Below are positions 45,943 through 58,420 of a stretch of 64,000 nt of DNA, one piece after another. The notes under the pieces are model-generated. The model made no database searches and had not been told where the DNA came from. It was given only the letters and a program-made list of their open reading frames with translations. Positions within the stretch are counted from its first letter, which is position 1. Every line of letters begins with the position of its first letter. The position numbers and the translations under genes were made by a program. This DNA is from Nematostella vectensis (lineage: Eukaryota; Cnidaria; Anthozoa; Actiniaria; Edwardsiidae), in assembly GCF_932526225.1 (NCBI RefSeq), contig NC_064039.1, forward strand, positions 992,001 through 1,056,000, written 5' to 3'.

Positions 45943-47510
45943 TCTTTGAAGAGTGAATTTTATTAACTGGAAAAATATTTAGCATTCGACCAAATAGGAT
46001 TCAGCCAACTCAGTAATAGTTGTTTTTAAACTCGGATAACGTAAATATAACAGAGGCTAGCTGCCGCGGCATGCCGTCTATATTACCGTGCTGTCTATAT
46101 ATTCTTATATTTGGCTCGTGAATTAATAGCTCGCGTACTAACACTAATCGTGATTATAGCGGATAAAGGGCTCGGTGGTGACGTTAAAACGTTTTTAAAA
46201 GGGTCGCACGCTGTTTATACAAATTATACCCGTCTAGTCGCACCATTCCCTAAGTAAGACGATAATGAGTAGTGTATGGAAAAATGAACTAAGTAGCGAA
46301 AGCTTATCAAATGATACACGCAGTTTAATTGCGCCTACACATTTCGCCTTCAAACTGAGTTTTTTTTAAATATTTAAACTTCGGGAATAAAAAAAAATCG
46401 AAAAAGCTGCCCCAAGGGCAAGATCCATTCGTACGACCGCGAAGAACTCTGGACCGTAGCCGACTGCCAATTTATTAACGCTTTGTCTGTATGGAAAAAT
46501 CTAAAGCATACACCCGAAATCACTCGTTAAGTTTGCAGTTACTGTACTTTTGTGGTCTTTGTTTAATAGCAAAGATTATGAGTGGGTTTTAGTAGGGTTA
46601 GATAGGCATGATTAACACTGATTAACACATTCATTAACACTGCTTAGTTGATAAGCGATTCCAATCAGACTTTTCATCTTACTTAGCCTTAATAAACGCT
46701 ATAGAAATAATTGTTCACACTCAGTTGGAGTGTGATGATAGATTTCGACAAAAATAATTTCGTCACTTTAAGAAATAAGACGAGAAAGGCCCGCACCTAA
46801 GTCTGTTTAATTCCACGTCTACTAAATAAACCCATGACATGGAAAATTGAACAAAAGTCTTCCTCACCTTAATAAGAGCGGAGGTAACAGTTTCTCTGTG
46901 TATTGGAGAAGCTAATGGTGTATAGTTTTCTCTAATAACTAATAGTTTTCTCGTCAGACTTCAAGTAACGCATCAGCGACGTTAAAATTATAAAAATGCA
47001 TACCAATCAATGGAGCAATCAACGATAGCAATCAAAATCTTGATAAAGACGTGTTTAATTTTCCTCATGTTGAGCTTTTATTTAATTTTTTTGTTTGTTT
47101 TTCATTGGTTTACTTCGCGCCGATGATATAACAAGAAAAGCAGCACGCGATCTCAGTTTGAAGCGAAGTTGTTTAGGTCATGTCAAGCCTTCATTTTGAT
47201 AACTAATTAATTTCTGGTAAAGTACGAAAGGATGTTCCTTAGCGCAATGATGAGAGTCTGTTTTCTAATAGCAAAGCTGTTTTATCTGCATTTGACACAT
47301 TTTACATATAAACATATAAGGCTTTTAATGTTTTCAATAAAAATGACATGATCTGAATGAATGATATTAGTTTTTTTAACTTTTATGAGTAGAGCAGTTA
47401 CCTAAACACTTAAACTACTAAAACTTTTCTTCAAATCCAGTATTCTCGTGTACGAGCTCAATTCTACCGATATGTTGTCTTTAAAAAAAATCACCAAAAC
47501 AACGATCTAA
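45943..47510. other. Intergenic, nothing recognised
   Basis: AT-rich with no coding or repeat structure that I can support. Confidence 0.45.
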
Positions 47511-47513
47511 TTA

Positions 47514-47690
47514 ACAGGCGCGTACACAGGGGGGGGAGGGGGACACAGGGGGGGAGGGGGCGCCCCCCTTGGCGGTCAATGAGTGGGTCATTTCTTATTA
47601 AGGAACTTAAAATACTATAATTTCCATATGAATCCTATGACTGCGCAGCCCCCCAATCCTGGGTATGCCCCCCCACACACACAAACGTAA
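47514..47690. mobile_element. Fragment of a dispersed repeat (gcgcgtacacaggggg type)
   Basis: Begins ggcgcgtacacagggggg, has G- and C-runs around ttggcggtcaatgagtgggt, and ends in aatcctgggtatgcccccc. Similar ends occur at about 27121, 31375, 49400 and 58331 in this window, suggesting a dispersed non-autonomous element. Confidence 0.5.
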
Positions 47691-48435
47691 ATCCTAGGTT
47701 TGGCGCAAGTTTGTCGCACAGAAGGTCATGTGACTTCATGGTGCAAGACGAAAGACTTTACAAAAATAAGGAAAGAACATTCTTAATTCGATTACGAGCA
47801 TTCAAAACATGTAGTGTGACCACAGCTATAAACGTGCGCGAGTACATAGTAGTACTAGCATTTCCCATCTTTAGAAGCAATGCAAAACCCTAAATGGTAT
47901 GAACCTTTTGTTGTATATCTGTATCAATAGACAATTTAAAATGTGAGAAGAGAAAAAAAAATGGATTTCATATTCTTTCCAAGAAATTCACCCCCGTATC
48001 TCTGTCTATTAACACTAGAAACAAAAAGGTTGTTTTCCTTAGGCAATGTAATGTAAAAGTAAAAGGTAGCCGCAAGACCCATTCTCACACGCTGTCATGA
48101 TGACTACCAGGAAAACCCCTTCGTCTGACTAATGGAACTGAGATGTGTACGTGTTCAAACAAGGTTTATAGCCCAAGGGGTCGGGTTTACATTCAGTTAT
48201 TAGGGGAGACGAGTTGCTTTCCAATTACTCCCAACATCCCCCATCCCCTCCAACTCCCCCCCCCCCCCCCTTCCCCACCAAGCATGCTGCTTGTATTCTT
48301 TCAGTCCGTGAGCTTGCAGCTCATACAGCTCGATACCAGTCGAACCGAGGCGGGGATACGAACATTAAGCTTAATGTGAACTGAAATAGAGTATTATCAA
48401 GTGTAAATTCTTACGAGCAGAAATTGCTTATTCCC
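47691..48435. other. Intergenic, nothing recognised
   Basis: Short ORFs and a poly-C tract near 48258-48270 only. Confidence 0.45.
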
Positions 48436-49328
48436 GTCGCACTTGAAAATGTTGAAATGTTACGAACAAGCGCGTGCATATAGTGATAGTGGTGTACACA
48501 GGGTTCCCGTCGTACTTGAATGTTGAAATGTTACGAACAAGCGCGCGCATATAGTGATAGTGGTGTACACAGGGTTCCCGTCGCACTTGAATGTTGAAAT
48601 GTTACGAACAAGCGCGTGCATATAGTGGTGTACACAGGGTTCCCGTCGCACTTGAATGTTGAAATGTTACGTACAAGCGCGTGCATATAGTAATAGTGGT
48701 GTACACAGGGTTCCCGTCGCACTTGAATGTTGAAATGTTACGTACAAGCGCGTGCATATAGTGGTGTACACAGGGTTCCCGTCGCACTTGAATGTTGAAA
48801 TGTTACGTACAAGCGCGTGCATATAGTGATAGTGGTGTACACAGGGTTCCCGTCGCACTTGAATGTTGAAATGTTACGAACAAGCACGTGCATATAGTGA
48901 TAGTGGTGTACACAGGGTTCCCATCGCACGTGACTGTTTAAATGTTACGGACAAGCGCGTGCATATAGTGATAGTGGTGTACACAGGGTTCCCGTCGCAC
49001 GTGAATGTTGAAATGTTACGAACAAGCGCGTGCATATAGTGGTGTACACAGGGTTCCCGTCGCACTTGAATGTTGAAATGTTACGTACAAGCGCGTGCAT
49101 ATAGTGATAGTGGTGTACACAGGGTTCCCGTCGCACTTGAATGTTGAAATGTTACGTACAAGCGCGTGCATATAGTGAAAGTGGTGTACACAGGGTTCCC
49201 GTCGCACGTGAATGTTGAAATGTTACGAACAAGCGCGTGCATATAGTGATAGTGGTGTACACAGGGTTCCCGTCGCACGTGAATGTTGAAATGTTACGAA
49301 CAAGCGAGTGCATATAGTGATAGTGGTT
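48436..49328. repeat. 65/71-bp minisatellite, ~13 copies
   Basis: Units of gtcgcacttgaatgttgaaa, tgttacgaacaagcgcgtgc and gtggtgtacacagggttccc. The 71-bp form has an extra gatagt between atagt and ggtg; the 65-bp form lacks it and recurs at intervals. Minus-strand 61-65-aa ORFs across it are artefacts. Confidence 0.95.
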
Positions 49329-51345
49329 GATTCTTCAATTTCCTATTGAAGAATTGTCAAATACTGTTCTTTTTCCGTATGGTGTCTATGGCTCTGCGCC
49401 CCTCTCAGCAAATCCTGGGTACGGGCCTGGAGCATTACAGACTGCCTTGCAAATTGAATAGTAGGAAATATTCGACTTTTACTGTATTATGAGTCGTATT
49501 TCTATCGTGAATTTTTTTTTTCACGGAAATGAATACCTTGTCAAGTGTGAACGTGTGTCAAACAGGCCATTTAATAAATGAATTTTTAGTCTATATTTAC
49601 TAAGATTGGATAGAATGCACTCTCTCGAGGCAAAATTAAAGGATTTTAAACTTCAAAACGTCAAATTTCCCCCTTCAGCAGTAAAACGAGTGTAGAACGG
49701 GCTTTTTAATTAATTCATTTTTGCTTCTTATTTACACAGATTTAATTTATCTCCAGTCTATAAGAGGTTCTCGAGGCACAACACAAGGATTTGACTTCAA
49801 GATGTCAGCTTTTCCTTTTAGCAGTTGCTCTCGGTTACATTTTGGTGTCAGACAATATCATTTCTTGACTTTGAATTGCAAATATTAATGTTTGGTCTTA
49901 ACACAAAAGTACTTCACACGACATCTACTTTATCAAAGTATTTACACAGACTAGGTCACGATTTTTGTTAGAATCGTTAGAATTGTTAGAAAACAGCATA
50001 TGTGGGAGGGGGAGTGACTATTCTTATGGGCTGGGAATTTTGTCATATGAATAAACTAAGCAGGCATTAAGACATCTTACGGATCTTACGAAAAAGGAGA
50101 AAATATGTGTTCGAATACAAAGGCAAAATTAGTGTACTAGAGTATTACATCGGAGTACTATATTACCACGTTTACACGATATCCATAATATTACCATTTA
50201 TGACCACGTTCTTTTGTCATTCGAATCATCAGGGATTTTTTATTATCCAAATTGGCTTAATCACGGAAAAAATGGTAAAATAAAGGGTTTCTTTTTGCTC
50301 ACTATTGTACCCAAATGTCAAGCATGGTGAATATGTCAAGGCATTTCCCGAGAAAGACGGGAAATAGCCTATGAATAATTATGCTTTTGCCATGAAATTA
50401 CTAACCAAAACTTACTTACTTAGTACCGCCCTATGCCAAAGGCGTCGCCAACTCATATGGACTCCCCTGTTGACTAAAACTTACTTACTTAGTACCGCCC
50501 TATGCCAAAGGCGTCGCCAACTCATATGGACTCCCCTGTTGACTATAATGTACAGCCGGCTAAATATGTTTCTCCCATCTACAATATTCACCACTTACCC
50601 AGCATCGACGCATGCGCAACAGAGATGAAAGCCAAGAGCGCGTTTTTGGCTGTGAATGAATCTCTCCTTCTGTGATGCACGTTTTTATGCTCTCGCTATG
50701 TCTGAGCTACCGTAATGAGTCATTCAGTTTTTGAGTTTAAAAACAGCTTTCATATCACGTTTAGAGTTCTGTCCTCGTTTCATCCGGTTATTTGATCTTT
50801 TGTTGTAGTCGTTGGCGTTGAGAGGTAAAAATAAAACAATGTGGTACTTTAGCTAGAAACGTGCCTCGAAAAGATAATATGAAAAACACATATAAACAGC
50901 TCAAAGCTCCTGAAAATAAATGTTGCCAGTAATTCAATCAGCTTCAAAGCAACTTAAAACCGTAGTAAAACTTTGCTCCCTATTCCACCCCAGATTCTTC
51001 CCTTAAAAAAGTCATTAAAACAATGATATCCTGATAATGGTAAAAGGTATTAATGTAGCGACACACCCACATCAAAAATGACCATCGCTTCTAGCTTATT
51101 TTACTAAATAACCTAAAAGAGCCCGCGGGAGACATAGATAATTAAAAACACTGTGCCCAGTCTTCTTCCAAGATAATGACTAGAAAAACCTGCTATTTTG
51201 CGTCAATATCAACATAGAAGGTTTGAGAGTGATAAAACTAACACGTAAATATATTATTGAAGTGGGAAGCCAAAAATAAACTAACGCAGAGACAACAATT
51301 GTTTCATGTTTGCTTCTCCACGCTATCAACGCACATAGTCGGCAC
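49329..51345. other. Intergenic with one 73-bp duplication
   Basis: A unit containing aaacttacttacttagtacc and gccctatgccaaaggcgtcg is present twice in tandem at 50398-50545. A repeat-end-like tcctgggtacgggcctgga lies near 49413. No gene recognised. Confidence 0.5.
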
Positions 51346-51349
51346 ACAA

Positions 51350-51588
51350 ACAGACCATTTCACCATGTTGCGCGCGCATCCAAAATGTCACAGACTGGCG
51401 GGCCACCGCTGATCTAAAATGGTGTACGAAGTGGAGTTTACAGACGAAGATATAGAAATGCTGCCAGAGTGCTATTTTCGCGGAGTTTTGGAGTCAAATA
51501 CCTCTTCGTCATAATTTTGGGTCAGCTGTGGCCCGCCAATCTGTGGCATTTTGGATGCGCGCGCAACATCGTGAAAACGGTCTATTGC
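51350..51588. mobile_element. ~240-bp inverted-repeat element containing a short ORF
   Basis: The left arm (~51350-51414, with gttgcgcgcgcatccaaaat and ggcgggccac) matches the reverse complement of the right arm (~51521-51588) with few mismatches. Between them, 51419-51514 encodes an uninterrupted 31-residue acidic peptide starting MVYEVEFTDEDIEML. It may be a MITE, or the ends of a larger element that retained a first exon. Confidence 0.65.
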
Positions 51589-54500
51589 ACTTAGAAATCA
51601 CGTGACTTTTTAGGAAGCAAACTCTCGCACTACAGCTTTTAGAGCTCAAATTACAACAACAAAAAGCAACTTATTCAGGCTCACGTATAAATCAGCAAGA
51701 AAGCCAAAAAGGCTTATTTTCATTAAAGATTTTATTTTTCGTCGCTCTTGGCGTTTCTGCCGCAGCATTTCTGTGTTTATTTGGTAGAAGTTTGCCAAAA
51801 GTCACGTGATTTATAAGTGCAAGTCGCTTAGCGCGTATCCATTGGCTAAATTACTCTGATTTCACAAATACTTGGAGCTTTAACCGCGCTGTTGGAAGCT
51901 CTGATAAAACAGCGTATTATTACTCGTAGCATATCAAATATATTCCTTAAGGATAGTTTTCTTCGTTTGTATTGCCTTATATGGACATTGATGCCCATAT
52001 TTAAAAAAGCTAAAGTTTACCCGCTCCCTTATCTCCAGAAAATGCTGATTCCTGACAATTTGAGAGTCGCGGCAAGAAATTGTCTAGAAAAACTTGACCG
52101 CTTGGTCAAATCCATATCTCACTAACCTTGAAAAGCCCTTTCACCCCAGGCCTCCAAGAGATTGACCGAGCGGGTTTGACGGTCACTATTGATATGGACA
52201 GGGGGCTGGGCACTGGGGGCAAATCCCCCCCCCCCCCCCATATTTATAAAATTAAAAGAAAATGACCAGCAGCGTGGATGTGCCCCCCCTCCCCCTCAAA
52301 ATATTTTCTGTTAAAATGCTCCCGTATTCCCCCTCCCCCCACCCCTTTCTAGGCGGGTTTACAGCTCTGTTATATCCCAAGGATATTGGGTTCGAGAAAA
52401 GACCCCCTTAAAGAACTGACGAAAGAAAAATCGGGTTGTATGCTGTCTTTCTTTGCAGTTTTCATGGGATAATAAAAACAGGGCATAGAAACCCTAGGAA
52501 AAAGGGGCCAAATGAGATATTCCTTTTTTGCATTTTTAGCGAAGAGAGATGACAATCCGAATATTTTAGAAGCTTTAAAAGATTTTAATCAATAAAAGCA
52601 TTTAGCCCGTTAGGCAAAGCTGACGCAATTTAAAAAAAGGGATAGAATTTTAACTGTCAATTACGACGGTTTGACTAATAAACTAAGAGTCGCCAATCAT
52701 TTCTTGATTTCAAAACTGTGCTTCTAGTAGTGTGCGGCTTACGAAAGGTCTATAGCAGAAAAAGAGAACGTATCAATAATGCGAAAACTCACCTCAAAGC
52801 CTTTTGAAAGTGTCTGGAAAGAACCACTTTTGAACACAGCAAAAAACATTTATCAAATTTCCAGGCCGACGTTCAGCAGTTGTGGGTGCTTCTGTTCACT
52901 GATATGCAGCCTTTTCACAGCTAGTTGATATCGGCTATAACCGAATAATGCTCTAGTGCAATAGGAAGGAAGCGAAAAGAAATTATTTCGGCAATACTCT
53001 TGATTCGACAACCCTCACAACTTACCAATTGAGATTTATTGTTCGGCAATCAATCTCCCACCTCAGTTAAATTGTTTTTTAATGTTTGCCTGAGTGGGTG
53101 AAGGATGCAGAAAATGTTTTTTTTTGACAGCTTTTGATTAAAAAAAAAAAAAAGAAAAATCAACACCAAGGATATTATTTTTTTTAAAGAATGATTTAAA
53201 AGTTTTTCAGTGCACATTCCCAGAGGGGTCTTAACGCACTGGAACACCATTAATTAGCTCGTGCGAAAACGCAGGAAAAATACGCCCATAAGATTTTTGG
53301 AACGGTAGACACAATCGACGCCAGTTGGTAAATACAGATGACATTTTTAGCAGGAAATGAATGTTTTGGGGTTCTAACTATGGCAGAATTCATTAAAACT
53401 AGGTAGATACCCAACCGAGGGTAAACTTTCCGTGCAAACATAGAGTCTTTCGCTGCGGCCTAACGAGAAGGTATGATAATTATCGCATAGAAATGTGAAG
53501 TATCAAGGCACCAAAGGTTCAAATTAAGACTAAGACACGTCAGGGTTTCGTTGAGGTTTTTATTAAGTAAACACCTGATTCTTTGAGATTTCTTTAAATT
53601 ATATAAAGTTCTCTCCATTCTCTGATCTATTTAAGAGAAAATACACTTAAAGAATTCTCGAATACCTTATGTAAAGTTTTACAGTAAATTTGTGATACTG
53701 TAATATATTTTGTGCAAACATAATGCTAGCTTTGTGAGTTTAGTCGACATTTTATTGATAATTAAAATACAGATGTCCTAATACTACATGACTATAAGTG
53801 TTAATTAAATAGCTTTTGATTTTTTTCATTGTTTTCTTTTCTAATCAGTCATGACGAATTCTCTGTTTGCCAAAACTTTTCCCCAAAAAGCACGAGAAAG
53901 TGTTGGCTGATCAGGTTCGTAGAAATGGGTCCCCGTATTGAACACTGTTTTCGCTTAATCGCATTATTTCAGATTGTCTATTAATGCCCATGACAGCTCT
54001 AGCAGATTTACTGCTACTTCAGCTTTAATGAATGGCCTCACATCTCTACAAATAAAATCTACTTCTATTATTAGAATAATATGGCGGTGCAGGAAAAACA
54101 TAAGTAAGGATTTCCCTCAGATTTAAAGGCATCGTTACTAGGTTTAAGCATGTGTCACTTTATAGGAGCTGTAAGTTCATTAGAACGCATCCCACTAACA
54201 CAATAATATTTTGCTGTTATCTGAGCCTCGACATGCTCTTAGAATTTGGTGAATTCTCTACCTGGCATTCTTATAAAAAAGTTTCTTATGAAAAAAGAGT
54301 CCAGTCCAAGTTTATTATGTGTTGATGTGTGGTGTGAGGCGCGTTCATATTTTTACGTTATTAAATTTCTAGTCGCTATAAAATCCTCCAAGTTTTCAGA
54401 CCATTCAAAGACTCAATCGGTCAACACCCCCAGAAGCAAGGGGTGCATAAGCATAAGTTCTGCCAAGCAAAGTTTATTTCAGTGCTTTACACGTGCTCTC

Positions 54501-55108
54501 GCACGTTTTTATCGAGTGGGCGAGTGTGGGTTTGAGTAGGGTCTATTTGCGCGAAAGAAAATTCTGCAAAACGTTTACGCAAGCTTGAAAACAACACATC
54601 TCTTCAAATTGACGTCTGTGTTTGATCGGTACTTCTCGAGCTGTCTCAGTGGTCTGGAGTTGAGTTGAGTGTTTGTCACAGCACACTTCAACAGTTCAAC
54701 GATATCTATACCTTCGCACCACTTGCAAATCACGGCTACGCGACATAGCAATAAAGCAATATTCTTTTTTAGAATTTGAAACATTTACCATATCTTGTGC
54801 ATTTGCGCGGGGTAGAAATCGTTTATTACCGTGCAAAGCGGCAAAAATTTTAATGTATATACGCATAAGATTGTTTTGCTGCTTAGCAAACAATCTCGTC
54901 TGGTGCTTCGCCATATAGCACCGTGTACAGAAAGTTTACATTATGATTTATGATATGGTGTTAAGTGTTTCTTTTCTTTTTTCTATTTTAGTTTGCAGGC
55001 CGGCCTACGATATTGGCCAAAAATTGAAACCAAAAAAAAAATTGAACCAAAAATGTGACAGCATTACCGCAGGTTGTAAATTCGCCGCCAGTCCCCCACC
55101 AGGAGTGC
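51589..55108. other. Intergenic, no gene recognised
   Basis: AT-rich; a C-run and G-rich repeat fragment lie near 52200-52350. The ORFs at 51892, 52370, 53250, 54246 and 54575-54918 show no domain. Confidence 0.4.
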
Positions 55109-58100
55109 AAGAAAATGGTGCATAAAAAGATGGCGGATCGTTCAAATTTATGGAACAGTTATGAAATTAGGCACAGTGATAGAGGAACTCACACTGAGCA
55201 ATTCTGGATATGGACCCACCCCCAAAAATGTATACTTACAGTTTTAAAGAGGTGGAATTAATTTCCCTAAAAACCTGAATAAAACCAATACTTCGCTTGT
55301 TACGGTCACAAAACTTTACCCAGTGATGGATATTAACATAAACCTACAGTTTAACGGAAAAATAAACCACGCCCCTTTGATACTTACAGTTTTAGGGGTG
55401 GAACAAGTTATTTCCTTTAATAAGCATTAAATCCAGTACCATTTATTTTACGACTTTCAAACTCCACATAATTGCTATACTCTTTACAAAACTTCATTCG
55501 AGATATGTACCCACGCCCAGATGTGAGTATTTACATTTATACTAGAGATGAGAGGCAAATTGCTTATATAGAGTGCCTTTTCAATACAAACTGAGATCTA
55601 AGATTTCATATACTAACTCATAATGGTATATTGCAAGATATTCCCAACCGTTTAGCCACGCCCCTATTGTACTTACAATAGATGCACGAAGGAGGTATAT
55701 CGCTTATATAGAGTGCCTTTCAGCACGAACGGCGAGCTACAAATCCACATATTTATATATTGCAGGATCTAGTCGAGCGTATTACCACGCCCATATAGAA
55801 CTTACAATTATACTAGAGACACATAAGCGTAATATATACCATACACATAGCACGCTTATAATGATCAATAAATATAAAACACAGAATTGTTGTCGACAGG
55901 AGTGATCTTGTTGCGTATATAATACCACGAGTTGACAAGTGTACTTACAGTGCTATCGAAAATGAGATAATTGTTATTATTAGCTGTGAATTGGACTTCT
56001 CCGGGTCCAAGTGTGGTGAATAATTCGTTGAAGAAATGGCGAGGGAGGTGTTGAGAGAGTAATCGGAGCACTGCATATTCAAAATGGAGCACTATCAACC
56101 TGCCAGTCATAAGGGTAGGAAGAGCCACTCCCAGTACAAATCAAATGCAGAAAAAAGGCATAACTTCATTGTAAAAAGTTGAAATACCAAGCATGCATAC
56201 TGTATGTGGTAGTTGTAAATAACACATACCTTTTTCGAAATCAAAAACGTCTTTTTTTTCGTACGTTATGCAATATCAAACCTGTTAATATCACTTTTTA
56301 GTATTTTCGCAAAGTACTAGCTATTATGAAGCTCTAGGGCCTAGGACGTATTTGTTTCAAGACTATTGAGTAGGAACGTGCATCATCGATTATTTTTTTA
56401 TTTGACTTGTTCCATGATCAATTAATTCAGAACTGCCTTTGATAATGTCTTCACTCAAACTTTTATTCATGTGAACAGACCTCGTTCTTTCGTGGAGAAG
56501 GTAAAACGAGTGCGTGGAATGTCTGGGAGGCGTTCCCAGAGGTCTCATCGGCTTTGACTGCCTTATCGGACATTCCGAACAAGGAAACAGTTCTGGCAAG
56601 CATCGGCACCCTTGAACGCTTTGTTGTCCTTCTCTACTCCAAGATGAGCTAGCTCTCATCGGTGAACGACGCCCGGAAGGAGATGGTTGCGAGGAGATCC
56701 CGCTTATCCCGCGGGAGGCAAACCCACCTACATTCGCCGCCCTTCTACAGCACTGCAAGAGAGCGGCATACCAGGCTGGCTATTGCTGGGCGCAGTCTCT
56801 CGTGGTGCAGCCTGTTATGCCCTTCCAACCTATTGGTGCTGGGAATCCTCCGACAATGGCACCTGGCGTCCTCTTTGGAGCCTGTTCCCTCCAATGTCAA
56901 CCTGTATCAAGCTGGTAGAGTGCGGCTGAAAGCCCGATAAAGGCTGCAAAAGGAGATGCAGGTGCATCAAGACGGGGCTTAAATGCACTGCTCTGTGTAG
57001 GTGCGGTGGTGACTGTGAGTGGCAATGAAACAGAGACAGGTAAGAATTGAATTGGGTTCTTGAAACTAAAAAACTAAATGCTCACTGAAACGTTTTTTTT
57101 TTTATATCAACAGTGCTTCTCCGGTGGACACGGGGATGTTGAGCATGTGGGTTGAACAACCCACATGCTTATGGGACCCCACCCCAGTAAAGTATTCTTC
57201 AGTATATTGCCTATTCTTAGTTTATTATTGGTGTCGCGGTGAACTTAATGATTGTCTTAAATTCAACAGTCTCTATTAATTTTAGCTTTCCAGCTTATTT
57301 TAAAAAAAGGTTTAATTTGTTTCATCTTATCTAGAACTGTTAATGTCATATGGGCGATGCCCTACACATTTTTTTAAACTTTGTGAAACTGTGTTAGTAT
57401 GTACAATTGTCACGTGCAGTTCGAATGGAAGGACGTTCTTTCTATAAACTCCTGTAAGTACTATAAGGGCATGGTTATACATTTAACTATATCGGCAATA
57501 TACCAATATCGGCGAGTATATTGATTTTTAGCTTGAAATGAGTATTGAAAGCGACAATATACCTCCATTCCCGTCATCTGTAGTATAACTGTAAATACCA
57601 TAGGGGCGTAGTAATGCAATTGATTATAACCGGTAATATACCAATATAAGTAAGCATGTGGATTTGTAGCTCATAGCTCGTATTGAAAAGCAAACTATAT
57701 GCGATTACCTCCTTCGTGCCATCTTAGTATAATAGTAAGTACAATAGGGGCGTGGCTATACGGTTGGGAATATCTTGCAATATACCATTATAAGTTAGTA
57801 TATGAATTCTTAGCTCTCAGTTTGTATTGAAAGGCACTCTAAGCAATATGCCTCTTTTGTATAATCACTAGTATAACTGTAAGTACTCGCATCTGGGCGT
57901 GGGTCCATATCTCGAATGAAGTTTTGTAAAGAGTACTACAATTATGTGGAGTTTGAAAGTTGTACAATAAATAGTATTGGTTTTAATGCTGATTAAAGGA
58001 AAAAAATATTCCACCCCTAAAACTGTAAGTATCAAGGGGGCGTGGTATATTTTTCTTTAAACTGTACTTTATGTTAATATCCATCACTGGGTTAAGTTTT

Positions 58101-58290
58101 GTGGCCGTAACACGAAAAGTATTGGTTTTATTCAGGTTTTTAGGGAAATTAATTCCACCTCTACAAAACTGTAAGTATACATTTTTGGGGATGGGTCCAT
58201 ATCCAGAATAGCTCAGTGCGAGATTCTCTATCACAGTGCCAAATTTCAAAAATGTTCCACAAATTTGAACGATGCTGCACCATTTTCTTC
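55109..58290. mobile_element. Foldback-like DNA transposon with long, internally repeated inverted arms
   Basis: The left arm (about 55109-55840) is the reverse complement of the right arm (about 57440-58290), with scattered substitutions and indels. Shared blocks include gaaaatggtgca, cagtgatggatattaacata and ggtatattgcaagatattcc. Each arm is made of ~144-bp subrepeats marked by ccacgccc followed by acttaca. There are about five on the left (near 55215, 55367, 55511, 55656, 55785) and six on the right (near 57467, 57604, 57748, 57895, 58038, 58183). The ~1.6-kb centre holds a decayed gene. Superfamily not determined. Confidence 0.8.
56490..57029 (+). pseudogene. Decayed Cys-rich transposon gene inside the foldback-like element
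   Basis: Reading across frames on the plus strand gives GKTSAWNVWEAFPEVSSAL, then LERFVVLLYS followed by an in-frame TAG, then LLQHCKRAAYQAGYCWAQ in a second frame. Next comes ESSDNGTWRPLW in a third frame, then CIKLVECG, a TGA, and a cysteine-rich end (GCKRRCRCIKTGLKCTALC) closing with TGA at about 57029. At least two frameshifts and two stops are visible. I recall similar YQAG.CWGQ and CGCKKGC proteins as repeated ORFs in cnidarian genomes, but cannot confirm the family. Confidence 0.6.
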
Positions 58291-58330
58291 CACTACAGGG
58301 ATGTGAATCTAATCTATTGAGGAAGATGCT

Positions 58331-58420
58331 AGGCGCGTACACAGGAGTGGCTGAAGGGGTGCGCAGTCATTGGTATCATATGCGCAGTGCGCACTGCGCA
58401 CCCTACTGTGTACGCACCTA
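58331..58420. mobile_element. ~90-bp hairpin element (aggcgcgtacacag ends)
   Basis: aggcgcgtacacag at the left mirrors ctgtgtacgcacct at the right, with a self-complementary gcgcagtgcgcactgcgc core. It lies 40 bp outside the foldback-like element and shares its end with the fragments at 27.1 and 47.5 kb. Confidence 0.6.

Noticed and set aside
48436-49328. CRISPR-like regular repeats
   Set aside because: Units are contiguous with no unique spacers, and the setting is a spliced eukaryotic genome; it is a minisatellite.
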